Origin: Rhabdornis inornatus
Lineage: Eukaryota > Chordata > Aves > Passeriformes > Rhabdornithidae
DNA length: 64,000 nucleotides
Assembly (NCBI GenBank): GCA_013397075.1
Contig: VWZS01000187.1
Span: forward strand, 3,061,083 to 3,125,082
Direction: 5' to 3'
Part shown: positions 12,501 to 23,000 of the stretch, piece after piece
Layout: the number at the start of each line of letters is the position of its first letter
How positions within the stretch are numbered: position 1 is the stretch's first letter
The notes under the pieces: model-generated
What the model was told of the DNA's origin: nothing
Database searches by the model: none
Seen by the model: only the letters and a program-made list of their open reading frames with translations
Translations under genes and position numbers: made by a program

Positions 12501-15500
12501 GCGTCAGGTTTTTTTTTGCTGTTAGCATGCTGTCTTATTTTGGGAGGGTAAATCACAAAAGAAGTGTCTGAACTTTGGCCAGAATATGAAGCACAACAAA
12601 GTAGTACCAAGTCAAAGTCCCCCTTGCAGAGGGTACTAAACCCTTAAAGCTAGATTTTCAAAGGGATGCACATGTCTAACAGCTGAAAATCAGCATCAAA
12701 AATCATTTCAGTGGTTTTGTAGGGCTGGTCCTTCCCAGCAACCAGGACAGGCATGGGGTTCAGCAGCTCCTGCAGCAGCAGAATGGTGCCAGGTCCAGGA
12801 AGCCAGGGTGGCTTCTTCATCCCCACAGCTTCGCCCCTCCTGTGAGCCGGCAAAGCAGAAAGCTTGAAGAAGAAATTCTGGTGACTGGTAAACAGGGATA
12901 AGGACTGCAGCTGCAAAGCTCAAAACAGTGTGTAAGCAAAAACCCAGGGCTGTGATGCAGGGACTGAACAAGCTTGCAATTTGAGCCTCTTAATTTTCAA
13001 GGCACTGTCTCCAAGGTCTGCACTCACCAGGGGAATATTCACGGGGCTTCAGGGGCAAAAAACAACTGGTCTACAAAGAAGCCATGCCAAATGAACATGA
13101 TGCCCCCATACACACATTGGTAATTATACTGGGAGCATCATCTTTTAGGAGCAACAGTGATTGTTTAAGGATACATCCAGGCTTTCAGCACTGGCTGGGG
13201 AGCTACAGTAGGGTGTCTCAGAGGACAAGAAACAGGTCTAGGCTTACAACTCATACAACTCACAGGGGCATCAAAGATATTTGGAAACAAAATAACAGTA
13301 TGCAAAAAAATTGTTACAGCAAATTGAAGAACTTGCAATAACTTTATACCATACTCAAACATTCATTTGGAAAAAAAAAAACCCACATTACAAATGGGTT
13401 ATTTTCAACTTTTCCCTAGAACCCAAATTTTTGAGGACAGGGTGGCTGACACATATTTGCCCCCTCCAATAGAGATGCAAGGGCTGGACAAACTGACAGG
13501 AGTTCAGCTCCCCTTGAGATGCACACCTTCCCTCCTTGTTGGCTCAGCACCTTCATTCTTTTCCTTCCCAGTGCAGGGGCAGTACTGTATTAATGTATTA
13601 TTAATGTATGTATTTCATTATTTTTAACTTCTGCTGATATTAAAACCTCCCTTTTCCTTTTCTTCCACCTAAATGCTCCCCACCTACCTTCTGCACAGCT
13701 AGGTGAGTTCATGCTGCTACGTGGCATCCCAGGCATCATCCTGGTTTTCACTTCCCAGATGAGACCTGTCCCTATTCCTATGGAGCATTTGCTGACGGTG
13801 CTGAACCTCCTCACCTCACTCAAGACTCTTGACAATACACGTCAGAACATGCCTGCACAGGGCCTTTCCACTCTAGGTCCCACACAGTGCTCTGGACTTG
13901 ATGATGTCCATCATTCCTCATGGTCAAACTACCACTCCAACAGAAACTCCATGTGCAGAGTTTCATGCTGCCAAGCCAAAATGCCATCTCCCATTAGCCA
14001 CTGGCTAATTGCCAGTGCCTGCCATGGCAGATAGCAGCTGGGAGCACACTTGCTGCCCATGGGTAGGCAGGCAATTAAATGATAATCTTGGTGCCATGCT
14101 CTCCATCAGCCTCTCAGCACAGGGTGTTTGTTTTGCCACACAGGTGAAAAATGACACAAAAGGCAACAAAATGCTTTTTTGACCCCAACATATCCCCTAC
14201 ACTTTCCTCAACATGGCAAATACCTAATGAGGCCAAGCAAATGGAACTGCTCTCACTGCTGAAGCAGTCATCTCTGGGGAGAAGGACAGCCCAGCAGCAC
14301 CTGGCAGCCCAGAGTAGCTCCAGGACACGACCTGTGCTCTGGTGTCCTGACACTGTCACCCAGCACCTGGCAGCACCGTGGCAGGATGTAACTGACCTGG
14401 CAGGACTCATGCTGGGAAGCCTCGACTCAGCTGGGAAACCTGAGCTACAGGGCTCACCCCAGGCGAGTGAGGCCCATGGCACAGCCCCCAGCACTGGATC
14501 CCCTGTGCTGGCTTAGTCTTTCCATAGGGCAGTGAGGGCGCCCTCCCAGTCCTGCCCCTAGCCCCAGTACCAAACCCTGTGGTGATACCCAGGACCCCAT
14601 GTCACCCCCACATACAGTTTGCATGTTGCTACTGGGATTTTTGGCTCAGACACCTCAGCAGAGCTTGTTTTGCCATCCAGGGTACAATAAGGAGGGTGAG
14701 AGGAACTTTTTGCCCTTGCACACAGAGCCTCACCTTTCCCTGTTTTCCTTCCTCATCGCCTCAAACACCTCATTGTCCTCGTCCACATCCCTGTCCTGCA
14801 GCCCATCCTTGGAGCAGCCGGTGCCTGGGGCGGGTGGATCCTCTGGTGTGCTGTTCCTCCTGCCTGGCGTGCCCACAAAACTTGGGTTGCTCTCACTGTC
14901 CTTCTGACTCTCAATTGCTGAATCCACCTCCTCCTTCTCGGCCAGGATATCATCAATGTTGGTTTCACGATAGCACCTCAGTGGCACAGTGTCCAGGTCT
15001 GTCTCAGAGTACTTCACCGTCCTCCTTATAATCCCAGTTTCACAGGAGCCAGGCTTCTGGCTGCCCAAAGGAGATACTTCTATCTCCACCTCCACATGGC
15101 TCAGGCTGTGCTCAGGTACCAACCCTGGGGGCTCGGCTGGCAGTGGAGAGACAGACTTCTGGGGGAGTTCAGCCAGGGGAGCGGATTCGGGGGCAGAGGA
15201 GCCTGCAAGGAAGGCCCAAGTGTTCAGAGCTATGGGGAGCTGCAATGGGGAGCTCTGAGGAGCCACTCCTGCAGCATCACACACACACACACCCACACAC
15301 ACACACACCCACTCTGAGAGTGTGGTCACACGCCATGGAATCATTAAGCTTGGAAAAGACCTCCAAGATCAAGTCCAACCTTTGACCAAACACCACCATG
15401 TCAAGAAAACCATAGCACTAAGTGCCATTCTAGTTGCTTCTTGAACATCTCCAGGAGCAGTGACTCTACCATGTTGAGGGACACAGGGGAACAGTGAAGA

Positions 15501-16786
15501 GGTGGCAGGAGGAGAAAGAGTGTGAGAGGCAGAGTGCTAGTGCATCTCCAGCCAGCCCTGAGACCCCATCTAAAACCAAAAGCTCTTCTGCAGAGACAGC
15601 CAGGGACTCTTTGTCACCTCTTTTGCATGGCCACAAGGGACTTTGCAGGGAGGTTGGTACACACATCATCTGACCCCAGGAGGACATAGGTTGGCCAGTC
15701 TTGGGGGAATCTCAGCTCTTTGTTGGGCACTGAGATGACCCAAGGGATGTGCAGCCCCAATGCAAGTCCTGCCAACAATACAGACTTAAAAGGAGGGGTG
15801 GGCCAACCCGATGGCATCCGCCTGCAACTTCTTACCTGTCTTTGGGGTATCTGAGGAGCCATAGAAGAATTCCCACTTGGCCTTGGCAATGCGCTGGGCA
15901 TGGGCAGAGCTCTGCCGGGGATACAGCCCGGTGCTGCCCTGCAGAGAGGAGACCAATGAGTGGGCAATGCATTCCCAGGGCAGAGCCCATGCCCAGTGTG
16001 GGAGACCCTGGTACCTACCTGCTGTCGGGGCTCTGGCTTCAGAGGACTCCTGGCGAAGGTGGGGAATTCCTCTGGCAGCCCATTGGTTAGGGATCGGCAG
16101 AGGCAGCTGGTGTCTAGGGCACAGAGCTCCTTCCCACAGGGACGTGTCCCCCCTGCGGTCCTGCCCCCGGCCAGCAGTGGGTCAGAGGCAGAAGCCTCCA
16201 GCTTCAGCGTGTGCAGGAGCCGCTCCTGAGGCAGGGGCTGGGGCTGGGGGAACCCCACATCCCCACCGAGCTCCAGACTGCGGCTGAGGCTGTAGGGGCC
16301 ATTCTCCCAGCAGAGATGGGGGCTTGTCGGGCAGCCCAGCGTTCGCACGCTGGCCTTCTCAATGAAGCGGAAGGTGACCACAGAGCTGTGTCCCTCTGGG
16401 GCTGGCGGGCTGCGGCTGCCCAGAGAGGCGACGGCTGGGCTGGGCCGGCCCCAGCGCGGGGTGCAGGGCGCAGTCAGCCGCCCGGTGCCTGGGCAGCTCC
16501 CGCTGCCAAAGGGCGCTGCCTCAGCCGGCCTGCGGGCCAAGGAGCCGGTGCTGTTGTAGAGGCCGAGGGGGCAGCGGCGGGCATCGGGTGCCAGGCCCTT
16601 GCGCAGCAGGTGGAGGCGGCCGGCGTTGAGGTTGGGGCTGAGGCAGGGCGGGGGGCTGCACCGCCCGGCCTCGGGGCTGCCCCCCGCCAGCCAGGGCCTC
16701 CGGTTCACCCTGTGGGCAAAGGGCGGGGGAGAGGCAGTGCAGCCCTCCTCGGGGTGGAAGCGGACAGGTGCCCCTGCTTGGGCCAT
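350..16786 (-). CDS. PSD: PSD (EFA6A), ARF6 guanine-nucleotide exchange factor; 5' part, five coding exons
   Basis: PSD/EFA6A loads GTP on ARF6 at the plasma membrane and links membrane traffic to cortical actin, mainly in neurons (family knowledge). Five minus-strand exons join with consistent phase: 16786-16019, 15938-15836, 15202-14734, 9212-8769 and 544-350, giving 1979 coding bases (about 659 residues). Every junction has GT/AG. Human PSD landmarks occur in order: FRFIEKASVR, AHAQRIAKAKWEFFYG, KYSETDLDTVPLRCYRET, ESHRAKGTSYTSL, LEPDSGTSS, SPCHSEDS, LALGSTDTLSNG and the Sec7 beginning DGFKKADVARHLGK. The chosen start, MAQAG, matches the human MAQG start and lies one base after a good acceptor, so the 5' UTR is probably on an upstream exon. 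The catalytic part of Sec7, the PH domain and the C-terminal coiled coil are outside the window. PSD2-4 are less likely because the N-terminal motifs match PSD. Confidence 0.93.
4430..4622 (-). repeat. Diverged CR1-like LINE fragment
   Basis: The text runs cagaatt, then a ctgggaggacacttgaaggtc-like core, then 'cagcctccaaccac'. This resembles the reverse complement of an avian CR1 3' tail (cagaatt, ggttggaaggacct, atcatctagtccaacc). It is strongly diverged, so it could be an old copy or a chance resemblance. Confidence 0.4.
5430..5880. promoter_or_regulatory. CpG-rich block with TATA-like site inside a PSD intron
   Basis: A local jump in CpG density compared with the flanking intron. A TATAAAG motif is at 5477-5483, about 30 bases upstream of the most GC-rich run if read on the plus strand. 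The motif is close to symmetric and can also be read as TTTATAAG on the minus strand. It could be an internal promoter or enhancer; direction and activity are unknown. Confidence 0.35.
8769..9212 (-). CDS. PSD: PSD fourth coding exon (residues 447-595)
   Basis: 444 bases with acceptor CCCTCTAG and donor ACAAG/GTGAGT; it ends two bases into a codon. It encodes LKSPVPFL, ESHRAKGTSYTSL, THGTFFTFDLP, LEPDSGTSS and SPCHSEDSFG, all recognisable in human PSD in this order. An internal ATG at 9208 follows the acceptor closely, but the in-frame link to the upstream exon makes it an ordinary methionine. Confidence 0.92.
9213..14733 (-). other. PSD intron of 5.5 kb
   Basis: The flanking exons join in phase and give DEVFEA...LKSPVPFL, as in human PSD, so no exon is missing. 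A short palindrome CTCATAAG-AAG-CTTATGAG is at 9462-9480 and a short A run near 13370. No other feature was supported. Confidence 0.75.
14734..15202 (-). CDS. PSD: PSD third coding exon (residues 291-447)
   Basis: 469 bases with acceptor CCTTGCAG and donor AAAG/GTGAGG; it ends two bases into a codon. It encodes the conserved block KYSETDLDTVPLRCYRET, followed by a run rich in D and E (DRDVDEDNEVFEA) that has the same position and character as the acidic stretch of human PSD. Confidence 0.92.
15277..15310. repeat. (CA)n microsatellite with an interruption
   Basis: About 32 bases of CA dinucleotides broken by single extra C bases, inside a PSD intron and 25 bases from a CR1 fragment. Confidence 0.95.
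15335..15480 (-). mobile_element. CR1 LINE 3' fragment
   Basis: Reads catggaatcattaagcttgg, then 'aaaagacctccaagatcaag', 'tccaacc' and further CR1-like text ending 'ctccaggagcagtgactcta'. This is the reverse complement of the common avian CR1 3' region. It is truncated, has no open frame, and lies antisense to the plus strand, in the same direction as PSD. Confidence 0.85.
15836..15938 (-). CDS. PSD: PSD second coding exon (residues 257-291)
   Basis: 103 bases with acceptor CTGCAG and donor ACAG/GTAAG; it ends one base into a codon. It encodes HAQRIAKAKWEFFYGS, one of the most conserved stretches of the PSD N-terminus. The phase fits both neighbouring exons. Confidence 0.92.
16019..16786 (-). 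CDS. PSD: PSD first coding exon (residues 1-256)
   Basis: 768 bases, phase 0 at the end, with donor CAG/GTAGGT. It encodes a proline-, serine- and arginine-rich, probably disordered N-terminus. Conserved islands are GLYNSTGSLARR, RLTAPCTPRWG, VVTFRFIEKASVR and LKLEASASDPL. The exon is very GC-rich and CpG-rich, so it looks like a CpG island although it is coding. The acceptor (CTGGCAG) lies one base before the ATG. Confidence 0.92.
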
Positions 16787-16935
16787 CCTGCCAGAACAGG
16801 GCACAGAGGTGTCAGGTCCGGAGCCCAGCAGGGCGGCACAGGCACAGCAAGGCAGGATCCCAGCACCCCTCAGATGTCTGAGACAAGAGGTGATGCATCC
16901 TCAGGCAGCCCTGAAACAAGGGCAAGGAGCTGGTT

Positions 16936-16980
16936 AGGGAAGGGAAGGGAAGGGAAGGGAAGGGAAGGGAAGGGAAGGAA
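16936..16980. repeat. (GGGAA)n microsatellite
   Basis: About nine tandem GGGAA pentamers with a final partial unit; purine-only on the plus strand. Confidence 0.95.
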
Positions 16981-17455
16981 AAGAGTCTGGGGCACGAGGA
17001 GGACAGGCCAAAAGTGGCCTGTCCTCATGGCAGAAGAAAGATATGCTCCAGGTGAGACAGCCCCCAGCAAATCCCCTCTTGCTGCAAGAAGCAGGCAAGG
17101 TTCATCAAGGGCATCACACCAGCACCACTGCAGGGATGCTGGCAGCCCTTTGCTGGCTCTCCAGGCACCCAGAGTGTTTGCTTTCTCCCCAGAGTGCCAG
17201 GATGCTCAGGCACTTTCCCCACAGTTCAGCACCCCAGGCACGGTGAGAGAATGCATTATAAAATGAGTTTCATTCATTCTGCCTTAGGCTGAATATATTT
17301 ACTACCCACAGCCTACAGCCTACTTAAGTAAGGGCCCAAAAAAGTATCTACCGTATTGCTGAGACATCCTCCAATTATACTTGCCCAAGGAGTTTAATAT
17401 GAGCAGTAAGGGCAAGGAGCTTCTCTCTTTGGAGGTCAGCCTGGGTTTAAACTGT

Positions 17456-17551
17456 GTCACACCAGCACATGTCGCAGCCACTACTGATGGCACAGACAGA
17501 GCTGTCACACCAGCACATGTCGCAGCCACTACTGATGGCACAGACAGAGCT
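17456..17551. repeat. Perfect tandem duplication, 48-bp unit, two copies
   Basis: The unit begins gtcacaccagcacatgtcgc at 17456 and again at 17504. The two copies are identical over all 48 bases, and a further gtca follows as a partial third copy. Perfect identity in non-coding DNA suggests a recent or variable-number repeat. Confidence 0.95.
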
Positions 17552-19599
17552 GTCAACACCAGTACATTCAAAAAGCAGTGGTAACAGACAATCCCAGCCT
17601 GGGGGAGCACAGCAAGCCTGCCCTGCACACATCTCACTGGTCTGCCTGTCTCTGCCTAGAGATTGTACACCCAGAGATGAGACCAGGCATCCCACAGCAG
17701 CAGGTGGGTGGCTGCAGGGAAAGGCAGGACCCAGAGCCCCCATCAACCCCACTGGGGGGGCTGCTGACATTTTTCTTTCTCCCAGTGGAGCTAAAACTTG
17801 TACTTATCCTTCCCTGAATTTCTTCAAATTCCTAATGTACAGAGAAGAGTCTGCCTTGGCTGCTTGTACCTTCTGACAGATGCCAAGATACTGAGTCCCT
17901 CACTTTCATCATTTGAAAGTGAGAAACCATATGCCAGCTGCAAACAGGAAAGTATGATTTTCTTCTCCCTGTTTCCGACTGCAAACCAGACAGGATTAAA
18001 TTCCTAAAGGACATGCGGCTGAACTTTCAAGTGTTTTGGCTCCAGAGATATACAGACAAAACTATTAATGAAATAACCCAAACCACACCTGTGGGGTAGA
18101 CACCCATTTATCTGTATTATCACACTGCTGAAAAAATCTGTCCTGATGAGCAACAACAATTTCTAATTCACTCACTGAAAATTTTATTCTCCTGATTAAT
18201 TTATCATGGACTGTTTTTATAATATTTTTCTTCTGTTGTGGTTGTGTGCACATTCAAGGTTGCTGAAGCTAACTGCTAAATAATAAAGATGCGGGGTTTA
18301 TATATTTCAAATGAAATTCTACTTTTTATCTCAATGCAAACTGACACATCTGCCAAGGAAAACACTTATCTCTAGGAATTGTTTGCTTTCACTGTAACAT
18401 AACAAATCTACAAAACAACAGCCTATCTCAAAACATGCGAGTTATTACTAGAATAAATGGGGTAAGCAGAATGTCCTCCTGGTTATTAAAACAGATCAAA
18501 TTTAGAGTAAAGGCCATGCCTGCATTTGACCCACCAAAGCTGGATGGCTACACCATGCAGTGGAGTGAGCTTTTCTTTAATAATGAAAGGTAAAAAGCGT
18601 AAGTGCAACTGAGATGAAAAACCAGTGATGGAATGAGCTACAGCTTCCTGCTTGCTGATTTCAATTGTGAATCAAACGGATGCTCCTTAAATCACTGTGA
18701 TGAATGGATTGGGCTGTAAAGCACCGGTGGGCTGAAGAAAGCCTTGTTGGTCCTGCTGCCTAAAGGCAGGAGAAGTCCTGCAAAGAAAATCTCACAGCGT
18801 GTCTGCCTGAGCAACCTTGGGCATGCATTCAAAGAGAAAAACTCAGGAGCTGCAGCGTGATAGCCAGGGGCTGCACATCATAGGGGGATTAAATTCGTTC
18901 AATAAAACATCTCACAAGAAACTTGTTCCTCCTGGCTGTCCCTTCTTAACGGCCAAAGGAATGTCCAGGGATGCTTCCTGGGCATTGCTTTGAGCCATAC
19001 CCAGTGCAACAGGGGATGGCTGCTCCCCTTGCAAGCGCTTTCCTGGCGGAATGGGGCGATGCGGAGCGAAGACAGCAGGCAGCAGGAACTGCTTACGCTG
19101 CGGGGGAAGCACACACCCACGCCACGGGAGTGTGGGGACAAGGCGTAGGAGCTGGGGGAGGATGAGAAGAGATTGGGCAAAGAACGGGATAGAGATGTGA
19201 GAGAGGCAAGAGTTAGCAGGGATGAGGGTTAAATTCACACGATGGGCCGTATTTGTGCGCTGGACATGGAACCCGTGGCAGGGAATGGGGGAAACCAGGC
19301 TGCGGCTTGCCGGGCTACCTGAGAGGGGTAAGGCAGGACGGCCCTGGGAGAGTCCCTCTGCCCTCCGGAGGGACACAGAGCAGTTCGAGGTGATGAAGTG
19401 GTGACTGAAGAGGGATGTCGGGAGGCCCTGACGCTGTGGGGCAAACAGGTGACCTCTTTCTGGTGTCTAGGCAGGGGACGTGTCCCCACCTTGGAGCTGA
19501 GGCTGAACATGCTCTTCACTCCCCGGCCCCCCCTGCCCGGCTTCCCTCACCCGGCACCTCCCGTCTTGGCGGGATCAGCCCTGAGTGGATGTGACATCC

Positions 19600-20010
19600 A
19601 TCCGGATGAGAAGGGAGCACCCTCCCCGTATCTCACCGGCAGTGCCGCCGCCGCCACCTCATCCTCCGCGCCGCTCCTCCGCGCTGCTGCTGCCGGCGCG
19701 GCTCGGCTCGGCCCGTCGGGCGCTGCGCGGTACAGTGCGGTACAGTACGGTACAAGTCGGTGCGGTACGGTGCAGCACGGTGCCACCGGCCGCAAGCCGC
19801 AAGCCGCCGCTCCCTGCCGCGCTAATCCCGGCCCGGGGCTGTCACTCCGCCCCGCTGACAGCCATGACAGCCAATGGGAAACCCGCCGGGAGGGATCCGC
19901 GCCCCGCCCCGCTCGGTGGCACCGGCACACGAGGAGCGGCCGAGCTCACAGCGGGGTGCCGTCCCCATGTGTTGGAGGCCGGCGGGTCCCCCGCCCGTGT
20001 AGCATCCTCC
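19600..20010 (-). promoter_or_regulatory. CpG island, candidate PSD promoter
   Basis: CpG-dense block 2.8 kb upstream of the PSD start. It has GC boxes (around 19848-19853 and 19901-19910) and a CCAAT box at 19871-19875 (ATTGG on the minus strand). Assigning it to PSD is inference from position and from the need for an upstream non-coding exon. A short unrecognised plus-strand transcript is also possible. Confidence 0.5.
19728..19784. repeat. Degenerate 10-bp tandem repeat (CGGT-N6)
   Basis: CGGT recurs every 10 bases at 19728, 19738, 19748, 19758, 19768 and 19778, with variable following bases (ACAGTG, ACAGTA, ACAAGT, GCGGTA, GCAGCA). It lies inside the CpG island. Confidence 0.85.
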
Positions 20011-23000
20011 GGATGCTCGGGTCCCGGTGTGAACACCCGTTGTGCCAGTGCGAACCTGGCCTCGTGCCCTGGCAGCGCGACCCTGATGCCGGTGTGCCTG
20101 TTCCAATGCCACACCACTCACGTCTCCATGTCCCGTTGTGCATTTTTCCGTTCATCAGCGAGCACACCAACATGAACGGCCTGTCCCTGCTCAGCTGCAT
20201 GCAAGTTATATGTGACCACTGGCACGTGTCATGCATGAGCATGCACGGCCTGAGCGTTGTGCCCTGTGCCCCACCATTGCTTAAGAACCACGAGGATGAC
20301 AAGACAAAAGCTGCTATGTGGTCCAGGCTACCAACCAACATCAGCAAGTCCTTGTCTTAGAGCATAGGCTTTGTGCCAGGGACTTACCCCTCCAAAGGTT
20401 ATCACCCTAAGCACACTACAGCCATGGGTGCCAGGGTGCCTCAGGCCACCAGGAACTTGGTATCACAGTGTCACTAGGCACCCCAAGGATGGTAAATGCC
20501 ACACGAATTTCAGGAAACCACTTCTAGATAGAAGGGGAAAAATCGGCTGTCTTTTGTCTCCTGCCTGGGCATGGGAACTCCACTGGCACCAGTGGCACGT
20601 GTGGGTAGAGCTCATATGGGACAGTCGGGTACCAAGGTGAGGGGTGCTGTGGCAGGGCTTCAGGAGCCTATGCTGCCGATGCATTGGGTCTGCGCATGGC
20701 AGTCACTGGGACTGGCAGCCAGCAGTTTGTGCTCTCACAGGTTGCCAGATCGATTTGCTATTAAACTGCACTTTATTACACAGCCCAGCAATCATTATTA
20801 AATGTGTGTGAGACAAGAAGCCCAGGGGAGCTGGAGCTTCATGTGCACATCGTGTCTGCCTTGGGAAGAGCTGCCTCTTCTTGCTGCTTTCCCTGCCTGC
20901 AGTAAGCCCAGCTCCAAGCTCATCTGCCCCCACGTCACCCAGAAAGTGTTTCTCTTTCTGCCCTCCCAGGCATGGGGAAAAAGCATCAGGCAGGGCAGGC
21001 TCTCCTCATATTTAATGCATCAAAGTACTGCCCTTTTCTCCTTCCTTCTCCAGGCTCCTGTCTGTGAGGGACCTCTCCCCCCACACTGAGGACTGCGGGA
21101 CTCAGCTGCCTTACACACAGCCGGCTTTTCTGGCAGACTCCAAGAAGCTGGGCTAATTAGGGGCCTCACTGCTGAAGGATCAACGACCTGATTCCTTCAG
21201 CAGCTTCTTGATGGCAGAAGGGCGGGGAGGGGGAAGGCTTTTCTCTAAGCCACAGCCGGAGTGACAGATTTAACCAAGTGGAAGAGCGCAGAGCTTTCGC
21301 AGTGTGTCCATACCAGGACAAGGCATGTCTGTGCCTTCCCAGCACCTGCAGGCAGCCCTGCTGAAAGCTGCAGAAGGTAAGAGAGAGGTCTTTTCCTGCC
21401 ACCCTGACTGGATATCCAGACCATTCACAGAAAACACATTTCTGTCCAAAACGTGTTTTCCCTGCCGTAGCAGTAGCTGTTGCTCTCCCTACACTGTCCT
21501 GCCTGATATCCCACTTGCCTTCCCACAGCCCTAAAACTCATGAAAGATGTGTCTGCATGCATGGGTCTGGCCAGCACTGACATAAACCTTACTCGGATCA
21601 GGATTTTTCAGGATTTAGCCCTGGCTCTCCTGATCCCTCCTGCTGTGAATCCCTCCCCAGCTGATGCAGGACAGGAGGGAACAGAAAACCCCTCCGGCAG
21701 ATGACAGAAAGGGACAAGGTGTCCCCCACACTTCACCTCCCAGCCCCAATCCAGTGGGTTTAGCTAGAGAGATAGGAGTGCAGTGCACTGGGAACCCTCT
21801 TAACTATTATTTGGGTACTTGAGGACCTCCAGTCCTTGCCTGCAGGTACCATGTCCTTCCTGTATTAGAGTTCACTCAGCTCCATGTCATCCCTTTCAGC
21901 TTCCCAGGTCCTGCAACAGGGAGCTTTCAGGAGTTTTCTAAATATTGCCAGCACTGTCCTTGGTCATCTTCATAAGTCTGCAATATAATTTTCTGTCCCA
22001 AAGGCAGAAGGATCTGGGTATCATCACAGCAGCACAACGACAAACTTCCAGCTTGGAAGAGATCAACATGACATGTCAGTGTCCAAACAACTGAACAGAT
22101 CTAGATGAAATTTGGGTCAAGAGGAGTTAGACAAAAGCTCTTTCCCCCAGGTAGCTCCAGGAGATGCTCATGCTCACCTTGCCTTAAGGCACATGGATCA
22201 GTCTCTAGAAAGGTGCTGCAGCTGCAGCTGCAGCTCCAGTTGGAGTAAAAACTGTAGTGCACCCCAGGGCTGCTTCTCTGAGCCTAGGGGGGCTATCAGA
22301 GCCATTTCCTCCCTGGTGCGCTTTGTGCTAAAGGCATTGCAAAGGATGCAATGGCATATTCTACCTCACTGCTGCCAAAATCAGTGGGGTTGTACTGTGT
22401 ACACTGTGTTCCACAGTGTAGGCCTGCAAGGGGGGACAGTCACCCCATCAGCAGATGGGCTCTTCTCACCAAACTGACTGGAAACATCATGGAAATAGCA
22501 ACTGCAGCCACACAGGTGATGAGTCCCAGTGAAAAACAAGGGAAGCTGAACTCCCCTCACCTCTGCACTGCGGGCTCCAGGGCAACCCATTAGGTTGCAT
22601 GTGTTCCCTCAGGGCCTACGTGTAACTACATGGCTCTAATTAATGCCTTCTACCTCCAGTGCCAACACCCAACCACATCCTAGTCATATATTAAAAAAGC
22701 CATTGCAGCACAAGCCAAGTCTTTAATAGGCTGATGCACTTATATGTTATTCCACGAGACTTGTGGTTAAAGATAAATGGTGAAAATATCCTGCTTTGGA
22801 CAGTCCTGTACAAATGCTGTTTTGCAGCTTAGTCAGGGCAAAAAGACAGTGCTGGAGATCCTTGCTGAAGCCCCTTTCCCCCAGACCTGGAACAGGGGAG
22901 AGCAAACCTGTACTGTCCTGTGCCTCTTGCAGCTCTCCTGTGTGGGACACTCATGTGGGACTGTGGCAGGATTTTTGAGGGTGAAAGACATTCTAGAAGA

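Larger units (their letters stand above)
15203..15835 (-). other. PSD intron of 633 bases carrying a CA repeat and a CR1 tail
   Basis: Bounded by donor GTAAG at 15835-15831 and acceptor TTGCAG at 15208-15203. It contains a (CA)n microsatellite and a CR1 fragment. A long open minus-strand frame runs from the upstream exon into this intron but loses all similarity to PSD at the donor. Confidence 0.8.
16787..19599. other. Region upstream of PSD coding start; probable PSD 5' UTR intron
   Basis: No coding exon was recognised. The acceptor one base before the PSD ATG implies that this DNA is intron between a non-coding first exon and the first coding exon. It contains a GGGAA microsatellite and a perfect 48-bp duplication. 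Confidence 0.5.

Noticed and set aside
15614..16018. Continuation of the PSD minus-strand frame past 16019
   Set aside because: A clean donor ends the exon at 16019 and the next true exon (15938-15836) is in another frame; the continuation has no similarity to PSD.
16211..17266. Plus-strand frame of 351 codons
   Set aside because: It is the antisense shadow of the GC-rich first PSD coding exon.
19398..20360. Plus-strand frame of 320 codons across the candidate PSD promoter
   Set aside because: Runs through a CpG island and the 10-bp repeat; no recognisable domain and no splice support.
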